Shown here piece by piece: positions 1 to 4,824 of a stretch of 5,056 bases of DNA (its first letter is position 1; each line of letters opens with the position of its first letter). Position numbers and translations under genes: made by a program. The DNA is from JBGPIK01 sp041484845 (GTDB taxonomy: Bacteria; Desulfobacterota; Binatia; UBA9968). The DNA lies in the NCBI GenBank assembly GCA_041484845.1, contig JBGPIK010000469.1:1-5056 (forward strand), given 5' to 3'. A model generated the notes under the pieces. That model was not told where the DNA came from, made no database searches, and saw nothing but the letters and a program-made list of their open reading frames with translations.

Positions 1-1
1 G

Positions 2-1117
2 ATCGGTATCACCGCACAGTACATGCCGAGAATCATGCCGGGGCAGACGACGCCGTTAAAGGGCTTCCGCGCCGATGGCAACATTGATAGCACCAAGCCG
101 AGCGTGAATATCCGCGCGAAAAAGGCCGTCGTCGTCTCCACTGGCGGCACGACCAGCAACCTGCACTTCCGCCGCATGTTTGACCCGCGGTTGACCGAGG
201 TGCTCCAAGTTGCCGGCGAGCCCTATTCCTATCAGGACGCCAGCGGAGAACTTGCCGCCATGGGCATCGGCGCGTCGCTCTGGGGGTTGGCGAACCAAAT
301 CTTGGAAAACGGCGATAACATTCGTACCCAGCGCGTGCTCGGCACAAAATACAACTACATGACCTGGGAGCTCGAGAGCCCGATCTTCCCGCTCGTCAAA
401 GCCCAGGGCCTAAATGTGAAGGATTGGCACGATCTTATTCTCGTGAACCAGGGCGGGAAGAGATTTTACGACGAAACGAAAGGGGACTATCCGCACGGCA
501 ACGTTTACAACGACTACAATCCATACACGCCTAACGATTATCGCAATAACGAGAGCATCAAGTATCATCCCACCAAGTATAATTTCTTTAACGCCGCCGT
601 GGCGATGAACGAATATTCGGAACCGCCCGATTATTCCGCCGGCCCGGTGTGGGCGATCTTCGACGCCGACGCGGTCAAGCGCAACGGCTGGAAAGTCACG
701 CCGCCGTACGTCGATCCGGACGGCTATTTCTTCAGCGCCAAGACGCTCACGGAGCTGGCAGCCGCGATCAAAAACGGGTACCAAGCGAAACCGATGAAAG
801 GCGAGGTCTTGCTGGCGACGGTGGAACGGTACAACTCCTTTGTAGATTCAGGCATAGATGAAGATTTCGGAAAGCCGACACCCAAGTACAAAATCCAGAC
901 GCCTCCATTTTACGCCGCCTGGGGAACGCCGCTCGTCCATGACACACGTTCCGGCCTCCGGATTAATGGTCAATGCCAGGTCATGGACCTCAATGGCCAA
1001 ATTATCCCGGGCCTTTATTGCGCCGGTGAGTCGGCGGGTGGTTTCAACCAACATGGGATGGGCCGATGCACCACCCAGGGTTTCATCGCGGGCAAGAACG
1101 CCGCTAAGGAGAAATGA
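2..1117 (+). CDS. FAD-dependent oxidoreductase, fumarate reductase/succinate dehydrogenase flavoprotein-like (C-terminal part, 5' truncated)
   Basis: The frame is open from base 2 with no stop, so the gene begins left of the window; the ATG at 23 is internal. 371 residues are visible. Seen (numbering from base 2): a glycine motif KKAVVVSTGG (about 40-49), VNQGGKRFYDE (148-158) resembling the family motif VN..GKRF.NE, LVHDTRSGLRIN (311-322), and the FAD-closing C-terminus IIPGLYCAGESAGG (334-347) followed by HGMGRCTTQGFIAGKNAA. These fit the FAD_binding_2 fold shared by fumarate reductase, urocanate reductase and 3-ketosteroid dehydrogenase. The N-terminal GxGxxG dinucleotide motif must lie outside the window. 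The Arg in GMGRCTTQG aligns by eye with the catalytic Arg of fumarate reductases (ANRLGGN), but the TTRD motif after the NE is absent; a Tyr/Asn-rich stretch stands there. The substrate cannot be named. The family assignment is firm, the reaction is not. No signal or cofactor partner gene is visible. Confidence 0.88.
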   Translation: MGITAQYMPRIMPGQTTPLKGFRADGNIDSTKPSVNIRAKKAVVVSTGGTTSNLHFRRMFDPRLTEVLQVAGEPYSYQDASGELAAMGIGASLWGLANQILENGDNIRTQRVLGTKYNYMTWELESPIFPLVKAQGLNVKDWHDLILVNQGGKRFYDETKGDYPHGNVYNDYNPYTPNDYRNNESIKYHPTKYNFFNAAVAMNEYSEPPDYSAGPVWAIFDADAVKRNGWKVTPPYVDPDGYFFSAKTLTELAAAIKNGYQAKPMKGEVLLATVERYNSFVDSGIDEDFGKPTPKYKIQTPPFYAAWGTPLVHDTRSGLRINGQCQVMDLNGQIIPGLYCAGESAGGFNQHGMGRCTTQGFIAGKNAAKEK

Positions 1118-1135
1118 CAACAGTGAACGTCATTT
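1112..1135 (+). repeat. Inverted repeat across the flavoprotein stop codon
   Basis: AAATGAC (1112-1118) and GTCATTT (1129-1135) are perfect 7-base complements around a 10-base loop, and the left arm contains the TGA stop codon. The stem is AT-rich and is followed by GGGGTT rather than a T-run, so it is a poor intrinsic terminator. It may be a 3' mRNA stability hairpin or chance. Confidence 0.25.
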
Positions 1136-1184
1136 GGGGTTGATATCTAACGCTTTACTATGGGTCAGAAACGTTCGGAGGATT

Positions 1185-1208
1185 CCGGCACGCCCGTGGC
1201 CGGGTTTT
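1185..1208 (+). terminator. Possible intrinsic terminator after the flavoprotein gene
   Basis: CCGGC (1185-1189) pairs with GCCGG (1199-1203) around a 9-base loop, and the stem is followed by G and four Ts (1204-1208). An alternative fold pairs CCGG/CCGG plus CAC/GTG with a bulged G. It lies 68 bases past the flavoprotein stop. The T-run is short, so efficiency is uncertain. If real, it separates the flavoprotein transcript from the small ORF that follows. Confidence 0.4.
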
Positions 1209-1224
1209 GACTTCCAACGGTTCC

Positions 1225-1497
1225 ATGATAAACGTAACGATCATGGAAAAGCTAATTCGCATGCGGACAGAGTGGCGGGACGCGCTGCTCGCTGGTACCC
1301 CGGTGGAATCTGCGGTTCATAAGCTGGTTAAATCCGGCATTGAGCTTACGGGTTTCCTCAATATGCCGAAAGAAGTCGCGATGTTCTGTGACGACGATGG
1401 CATGGGGGCGATTCTTGAGTCGGCCAGAGAACACTGCCCACAGGCCGTATCGGAAATTCAGCAGGAGATCCAGCGTTCACGATCGGCGAAAGCGTAA
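1225..1497 (+). CDS. Hypothetical protein, about 90 residues, soluble and helical
   Basis: I do not recognise this protein. The frame runs to TAA at 1495-1497. It reads as a normal small cytosolic protein: charged N-terminus (MEKLIRMRTEWRDALLAG), a middle rich in hydrophobic and glycine residues (VKSGIELTGFLN), an acidic patch CDDDGMG, and an alternating Gln/Glu/Arg tail ending RSRSAKA. There is no signal peptide, membrane segment or metal motif beyond two isolated cysteines. The start is uncertain. TTG 1207 overlaps the terminator T-run. ATG 1225 is the longest ATG start, and ATG 1243 is as likely. ATG 1261 has a weak GGAAAAG nine bases upstream. No candidate has a good Shine-Dalgarno site. 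The flavoprotein gene ends 107 bases upstream on the same strand, but a hairpin lies between them. Other frames over this interval look like shadows, with arginine- and serine-rich composition. Confidence 0.55.
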   Translation: MINVTIMEKLIRMRTEWRDALLAGTPVESAVHKLVKSGIELTGFLNMPKEVAMFCDDDGMGAILESAREHCPQAVSEIQQEIQRSRSAKA

Positions 1498-1788
1498 AGG
1501 CTTTCATCCCATTTCTGCTTCCCACCATTGCTTGCGCGTCAACGGCGCTGATGCCAGAGTGTCGGTGCTCCTTCAAAATGCACGTGGATTAGGATTTCAG
1601 TTAGGGCAACGGAATACTACCGGCGTGCCGACATTCGTTTCTTTGCTTAACCACTCGGGACTCGCGGCTTACTCCTGATCTTGCGCTTTAGTCTCCGCTC
1701 GTTCGCTAAGCCTGTTAGAATTACTGAAATCTTTGCAAATCTCTATTTAAATGCCAAACTATGAAAAAGGATTACGGAGGTGTCGCCC
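1498..1788. other. Non-coding stretch upstream of the winged-helix gene
   Basis: I see no convincing gene here on either strand. Open frames crossing it have no ribosome binding site, and their composition looks like noise. The right end becomes AT-rich (about 1711-1765), as a promoter region would, with TATTTA at 1744 and TATGAA at 1760. I could not pair either with a credible -35 box at 16-18 bases, so no promoter is called. Confidence 0.5.
1776..1780 (+). promoter_or_regulatory. Shine-Dalgarno site GGAGG that sets the winged-helix start
   Basis: GGAGG at 1776-1780 is eight bases before the GTG at 1789. The upstream GTG at 1780 shares its first base with this site and so cannot use it. This favours 1789 as the start. 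Confidence 0.7.
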
Positions 1789-1998
1789 GTGTGGGAAATT
1801 GAAAATATCGGCCAAGCTGCCGGACTTGTCTGGAGGTTTTTGCAATCGCATGGAGAGTCTACTCTCAGTGGTCTCGAAAAGGGAGTTGAAGCTCCAAAAG
1901 CGATGGTATCCATGGCCGTCGGTTGGCTTGCGCGCGAAGGGAAAATAGACGTCAAGGACAAAAAACGAGCGGTGCGAATTTCACTGCGAGAGCTATAA
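1789..1998 (+). CDS. Small winged helix-turn-helix protein (DUF2582-like)
   Basis: 69 residues beginning MWEIENIGQAAGLVWRFLQ from GTG 1789, ending in TAA at 1996-1998. The pattern matches the short stand-alone winged-helix family (PF10771, DUF2582) as I know it: an IG..AG.VW.FL helix (about 7-18), GEST-type turn (HGEST, 20-24), a second helix (LSGLEKGVEA), a recognition helix with MVSMAVGWLAREGKI (about 36-51), and a wing (DVKDKKRAVRISL). Length is typical for that family, which has no effector domain. It is presumably cytosolic and may bind nucleic acid or another protein; its target is unknown. A zinc-ribbon gene follows on the same strand after 83 bases, so the two may be co-transcribed. 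Starting at GTG 1780 would add only three residues and would destroy the ribosome binding site. Confidence 0.82.
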   Translation: MWEIENIGQAAGLVWRFLQSHGESTLSGLEKGVEAPKAMVSMAVGWLAREGKIDVKDKKRAVRISLREL

Positions 1999-2071
1999 TC
2001 GTTTGCGGCCGAGTAGTCCGTGGCGAATTGTTGTTCGAATTGGTGCCAGTCGTTGCCCACTTAGAAACATT

Positions 2072-2076
2072 GGAGG
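2072..2076 (+). promoter_or_regulatory. Shine-Dalgarno site GGAGG for the zinc-ribbon gene
   Basis: GGAGG at 2072-2076 lies five bases before ATG 2082. It shows that this short gene begins at 2082, and that the in-frame open codons back to 1923, which overlap the winged-helix gene, are not translated. Confidence 0.75.
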
Positions 2077-2081
2077 TCAAT

Positions 2082-2243
2082 ATGACAATTCTTGCCGGTG
2101 AAGAAGTCAGCGAAGGAGGCACTTTCCGCTGCGAGCAATGTCATCGTGAGGTGCAAGTAGGCAAAGCACAAAGCGTTCCTAAGTGTCCCCGTTGCGGCCA
2201 TGACATTTTCAACGACGGGGGCGTGGAAGATACGATTCACTAG
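2082..2243 (+). CDS. Small zinc-ribbon protein with two CxxC motifs
   Basis: 53 residues, MTILAGEEVSEGG to the end EDTIH, stop TAG at 2241-2243. It has CEQC (Cys17, Cys20) and CPRC (Cys35, Cys38) separated by 14 residues, which is a four-cysteine zinc knuckle pair. The order 'AGE..s.GG.(F/Y).C..C...v........PKCP.CG...F' is typical of small 'zinc ribbon-containing' proteins found widely in bacteria. A structural zinc ion is expected. Such proteins are thought to bind nucleic acid or act as adaptors, but no specific role can be read here. The start follows from the GGAGG five bases upstream. It lies 83 bases after the winged-helix gene on the same strand, and together they could form a small regulatory pair. 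The stop overlaps a CACTAG tandem (CACTAGCACTAG, about 2238-2249). Confidence 0.85.
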   Translation: MTILAGEEVSEGGTFRCEQCHREVQVGKAQSVPKCPRCGHDIFNDGGVEDTIH

Positions 2244-2272
2244 CACTAGCCCGAATTATTCATGCGTGCGGG

Positions 2273-2472
2273 CGATCGAGAGGCGAGCCCTCCAGAGCGA
2301 GGCAATGCGCCTGTGCCTTGGCGCGGCCCTTCGGCTGCGCTCAGGACAGGCCTGCAAACGGAGGTTCTGGAGCGAACGCTGAGAAAAAATGCGAGCGACG
2401 ATCCGAGCACCAAAGACGGCGTTGAAACTGTTCGTCTCTGTGCCTCGCTCCTCCGATCTCACCTCTCGATCG
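2273..2472. mobile_element. Roughly 200-bp non-coding element with 32-bp imperfect terminal inverted repeats (MITE-like)
   Basis: The left arm (2273-2304) and the reverse complement of the right arm (2441-2472) agree at 25 of 32 positions. The outer 11 bases (CGATCGAGAGG) and inner 10 bases (GAGCGAGGCA) are identical, and the differences cluster in the middle. Similarity stops at both outer edges. The interior has no credible gene: the open frames on both strands lack ribosome binding sites, and the minus-strand one translates through the CPERSRR signature of a palindromic repeat. I see no target-site duplication. This resembles a non-autonomous, transposase-lacking element or a large structured intergenic repeat; the sequence alone cannot tell which. 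Outside the element the intergenic region (2244-2616) holds nothing further that I can call except the ribosome binding site of the next gene. Confidence 0.5.
2325..2352. repeat. REP-like palindromic repeat ('CPERSRR' type)
   Basis: The core CCTTCGGCTGCGCTCAGGA (2328-2346), followed by CAGGCC, belongs to the CCTTCG...GCTCAGGACAGGC class of short interspersed palindromes. On the minus strand it reads ACPERSRR, a familiar spurious peptide from such repeats in environmental genomes. Only one copy is in this window, so the repeat nature rests on recognition, not on counting. Confidence 0.55.
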
Positions 2473-2606
2473 ACACAGTGTCATCGTTTTTTCTCTAACC
2501 GTGAATAATGCGGGCTAGGTAGTTGGCTGCGGCGTAGTGAGTAGAGGACGGGCGCAGCACGCGAAAGTTGACAACTATGCGCGCGCTGGAGTAGTGCTGT
2601 GTCCAC

Positions 2607-2610
2607 GGAG
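2607..2610 (+). promoter_or_regulatory. Shine-Dalgarno site GGAG that sets the binding-protein start
   Basis: GGAG at 2607-2610 is six bases before ATG 2617. The alternative GTG at 2599 would put the site inside the coding region and would add six residues (MSTEQA) ahead of a standard MKK signal-peptide start. Confidence 0.65.
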
Positions 2611-2616
2611 CAAGCC

Positions 2617-3603
2617 ATGAAAAAAATTGCCTCAGCCCTATTCGCGCTCTCGCTATGTTTGGCGGCCCCAATGGCTTGGCCTCAGGGCCGAACCAAGCTA
2701 AACGTGATTTACCCCGCAATCAGCGGCGTCAATAACGCATTGTGGGTTGCCGCCGAGGCCAACACGTTTGGCAAATACGGCCTGGAGGTTACCTTGTTGT
2801 ATGTTCCCAGCGCGCCCCAGGTCGTCCGGGTTATGCTTGCGGGTGATTCCCAAATCAGTCTCACCGGCGGCGCGCCTGTGGTGAACGCCGACCTGAGTGG
2901 GGCGGATCTAGTTTTTATCGGCGGTGTAGCCAATGTCCCGGCTTTTTATCTGATGGCAGCGCCGGAAATAAAATCCATCGAGGACCTGAGAGGTAAGACG
3001 GTCGGGGTGACGCGGTTTGGATCTTCCACCGACTTTACCATGCGCTATGTGCTCCAGAAGCACAATCTCCAACCTGAAAAGGATGTGACGCTCCTCCAAA
3101 TCGGCGGCATGCCGGAGCTCGCGGCCGCATTCAGCAAACGTCTTATCGTCGCCGCGCCCTTCTCGTCGCCGACAAACCTGCGCGCGAAAAAGGCCGGGGC
3201 TCACGTCTTGATCGATATGGCCAAAGCAGGCGTTTCGTTCCCGCACACCAACATTGCGTCGACGCGTTCTTACATCCGATCTAACCGGGATGTCGCTGTC
3301 AATTTTCTCAAAGCCTACTCGGAAGGGATCCAGAGAATGATTAAGGATGAGGCGTTTGCCAAGAAGGTGATTCGCAAGTACACCCGGGACGACGACGATG
3401 AAATCCTTGAGACCACCTATCAATACGGGTTGGACTACATCGCGCGACCCCCCTATCCCACGCGCGAAGGGATTGCCGAGGCATTAAGACAGACCGCTCA
3501 ACCCAAAGCCAAGACGGCCAATCCGGATGACTTCGTCGACATGAGTTTGGTTAAGGGCTTGGAAGACTCCGGTTTCTTCAAACAAATCGGTTTGCAAAAA
3601 TAG
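2617..3603 (+). CDS. NMT1/THI5-like ABC transporter substrate-binding protein (SsuA/TauA type)
   Basis: 328 residues, usual for periplasmic binding proteins of the SsuA/TauA/NMT1 group. Residues 1-20 (MKKIASALFALSLCLAAPMA) are a Sec signal peptide. Cys14 is preceded by LSL, not a proper lipobox, so a soluble periplasmic protein is expected. The mature part shows family landmarks: ALWVAAEANTFGKYGLEV (41-58), APQVVRVMLAGDSQISLTGG, IKSIEDLRGKTVGVTRFGSSTD (start of the second lobe), NLRAKKAGAHVLIDMA, and a helical C-terminus with PPYPTREGIAEAL and a final VKGLEDSGFF. The protein should capture a small organic solute and pass it to an ABC permease, but no permease or ATPase gene is present, and the ligand cannot be read. 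The usual 'AL..G.iDA' segment is altered to AAFSKRLIVAAP. The gene converges on the Bug-type gene with a 53-base gap. The C-terminus resembles that of the partial protein at 4814-5056, so the two are probably paralogues. Confidence 0.88.
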   Translation: MKKIASALFALSLCLAAPMAWPQGRTKLNVIYPAISGVNNALWVAAEANTFGKYGLEVTLLYVPSAPQVVRVMLAGDSQISLTGGAPVVNADLSGADLVFIGGVANVPAFYLMAAPEIKSIEDLRGKTVGVTRFGSSTDFTMRYVLQKHNLQPEKDVTLLQIGGMPELAAAFSKRLIVAAPFSSPTNLRAKKAGAHVLIDMAKAGVSFPHTNIASTRSYIRSNRDVAVNFLKAYSEGIQRMIKDEAFAKKVIRKYTRDDDDEILETTYQYGLDYIARPPYPTREGIAEALRQTAQPKAKTANPDDFVDMSLVKGLEDSGFFKQIGLQK

Positions 3604-3615
3604 TGGAACAGGGCG

Positions 3616-3642
3616 CGGCGCCGAGTAAATTTCTGTGCGCCG
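3616..3642. terminator. Weak hairpin between convergent genes, possible bidirectional terminator
   Basis: CGGCGC (3616-3621) pairs perfectly with GCGCCG (3637-3642) around a 15-base loop. It sits 12 bases after one stop codon and 14 bases from the other, where a shared terminator would be expected. There is no T-run on either side and the loop is long, so this is only a candidate. Confidence 0.25.
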
Positions 3643-3656
3643 AGGTTTGCGCCAGC

Positions 3657-4679
3657 CTATTTCAAAATTTCCTTTGCCCGCGGAACCAACGCGGGGTCGA
3701 GGTTAAACACTTCGCGCACGTTGCGCTCGAGGTCGGCGCCGTCGAGCGGGTTGATGTCGAGCTTCGCCTTGGCCGCCTCGGCGAGAAACTCAGGATCCTT
3801 CATCGTGTCCATGAAAGCTTTGCGCAATATTTGGAGGCGATCCTTCGGCGTCCCAGGAGGCAAAATATAGGGTCGCGACGTTGGCGCGACCGTGTGAACG
3901 ATAGCGCGAATAAGCTTTTTGGCTTCGTCGGTCTTGGCATAATTGATCGCCAGCGGCACCTTGGGCAGGTCCGGATGCGGTTTTGCAATGTTTTGCAGGA
4001 TGATCAATAGCTCGCCCGAATCCAACTCCTGACGCCACGTCGATTTAAAGGATTCCCAGGCGTTGCACACCCCGTGGACTTCTCCGCCGTTGTAGGCGAG
4101 TCGAATGTCCGCGGTTCCCTTGTAACCACTGACTAATTGAACCGGAAGCCCGATGGTTGCGGCAAGCACTTTAGGTATATCGTCGGTTGTCGATCCTGAG
4201 GTGAGGCCGCCGAGTTTAATGACGGTTTTTGAAGACATCCATTGGTCCATGCTGCTGACGCCCGTGCTCTTCGCCACTCCGATAACGTAGTGATCCTGGG
4301 CCGGCGCGCCGACAAATTCGAACTTGCGCGCGTCAAACTCCACTCCCGGGTTGCCGATGAGCTGCTGGAGGAAAAGGCCGCCGATGAAATGGCCGATGGT
4401 CAATCCATCGGGCTTGGCGACCTTATATGCATAATTGGCCGAAATGAGAAAAGCCGCCCCGGGCATGTTTTCAACTACGATTACAGGATTGCCGGGAATA
4501 TACTTCCCCAGATGCCGCGCGATCGTTCGCGAGTAGGTGTCGTAACCGCCGCCGGCCGATGTTCCCACAATGAGTCTAATCGTCTTGCCCTTGTAGAACG
4601 GCTCCTGCGCGAGTGTCGGCGCGGCAAGGGTGATGCTCAGGAAGAAAAACAGGGGAGCTTTTGCCCAGTTGTCAAGCAT
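3657..4679 (-). CDS. Bug/TctC-family tripartite tricarboxylate transporter substrate-binding protein
   Basis: 340 residues from ATG 4679, close to the usual 320-335 of Bug proteins. A signal peptide (MLDNWAKAPLFFFLSITLAAPTLA) is probably cut after Ala24, giving a mature start of QEPFYKGKTIRLIVG. Family landmarks follow: SAGGGYDTYSR (41-51) matching the PGGG.D..AR motif, PVIVVENMPGAA (65-76), KPDGLTIGHF, and a C-terminus with ILPPGTPKDRLQILRKAF and MKDPEFLAEAAKAKLDINPL. Bug proteins bind carboxylates and other small organic compounds in the periplasm for TctAB-type membrane partners; neither partner gene is in view and the ligand is unknown. The in-frame Met codon at 4736 would start translation upstream of the -10 box, so 4679, which also has the AAGGAG site, is the start. 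It lies 134 bases downstream of a partial binding-protein gene on the same strand but has its own promoter. Confidence 0.9.
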   Translation of the reverse strand: MLDNWAKAPLFFFLSITLAAPTLAQEPFYKGKTIRLIVGTSAGGGYDTYSRTIARHLGKYIPGNPVIVVENMPGAAFLISANYAYKVAKPDGLTIGHFIGGLFLQQLIGNPGVEFDARKFEFVGAPAQDHYVIGVAKSTGVSSMDQWMSSKTVIKLGGLTSGSTTDDIPKVLAATIGLPVQLVSGYKGTADIRLAYNGGEVHGVCNAWESFKSTWRQELDSGELLIILQNIAKPHPDLPKVPLAINYAKTDEAKKLIRAIVHTVAPTSRPYILPPGTPKDRLQILRKAFMDTMKDPEFLAEAAKAKLDINPLDGADLERNVREVFNLDPALVPRAKEILK

Positions 4680-4685
4680 GACTGA

Positions 4686-4691
4686 CTCCTT
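4686..4691 (-). promoter_or_regulatory. Shine-Dalgarno site AAGGAG of the Bug-type gene
   Basis: On the minus strand AAGGAG lies six bases before ATG 4679. This spacing decides the start against the in-frame codon 57 bases further upstream. Confidence 0.8.
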
Positions 4692-4722
4692 GTTGATTGT
4701 CTGATTGGCCGGTTTGAACGAG

Positions 4723-4752
4723 CTTATAACTTTCAACCTCGCACGGTGTCAA
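4723..4752 (-). promoter_or_regulatory. Sigma70-type promoter of the Bug-type gene
   Basis: Reading the minus strand, a perfect TTGACA (4752 to 4747) is followed by an 18-base spacer and TATAAG (4728 to 4723), five of six matches to the consensus. Transcription would begin near 4716, leaving a leader of about 35-40 bases that contains the AAGGAG site. It is the best promoter in the window. Confidence 0.7.
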
Positions 4753-4771
4753 GAGAATAGTTTCTATGGTT

Positions 4772-4824
4772 CCCTATCGCAATTGTCCATTGTAGCGACA
4801 GGGGCCGCTTGCGTCAGCGGCTTC
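4772..4824 (-). terminator. Two adjacent hairpins after the partial binding-protein gene
   Basis: CCCTATCGC (4772-4780) pairs with GCGACAGGG (4795-4803) at 8 of 9 positions. GCCGCT (4804-4809) pairs perfectly with AGCGGC (4816-4821), and this second stem overlaps the TGA stop codon of the minus-strand gene. Extending the second stem with G-T pairs would compete with the first for 4801-4803. Neither is followed by a T-run on the minus strand, so they may slow polymerase or protect the 3' end rather than terminate as a classic intrinsic site. Confidence 0.35.

Noticed and set aside
1340..1678. Plus-strand open frame of 112 codons
   Set aside because: It overlaps the 1225-1497 ORF in another frame; its composition is serine/arginine-rich and it has no ribosome binding site.
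1743..2060. Minus-strand open frame of 105 codons
   Set aside because: It is antisense to the winged-helix gene, which has a family match and a good GGAGG site; this frame has neither.
2256..2462. Minus-strand open frame of 68 codons
   Set aside because: It runs through the inverted-repeat element and the CPERSRR palindrome, has no ribosome binding site, and looks like a spurious translation of a repeat.
2568..2597. Perfect TTGACA at 2568-2573 as a promoter for the binding-protein gene
   Set aside because: No acceptable -10 box lies 16-18 bases downstream (TAGTGC or AGTAGT), and the transcript would start almost on the ribosome binding site.
2650..2660. Cys14 of the NMT1-like protein as a lipoprotein attachment site
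   Set aside because: The residues before it are LSL, and a lipobox needs Gly, Ala or Ser immediately before Cys.
3603..4010. Plus-strand open frame of 135 codons after the binding-protein gene
   Set aside because: It is antisense to the well-supported Bug-type gene, and its translation shows no family pattern.
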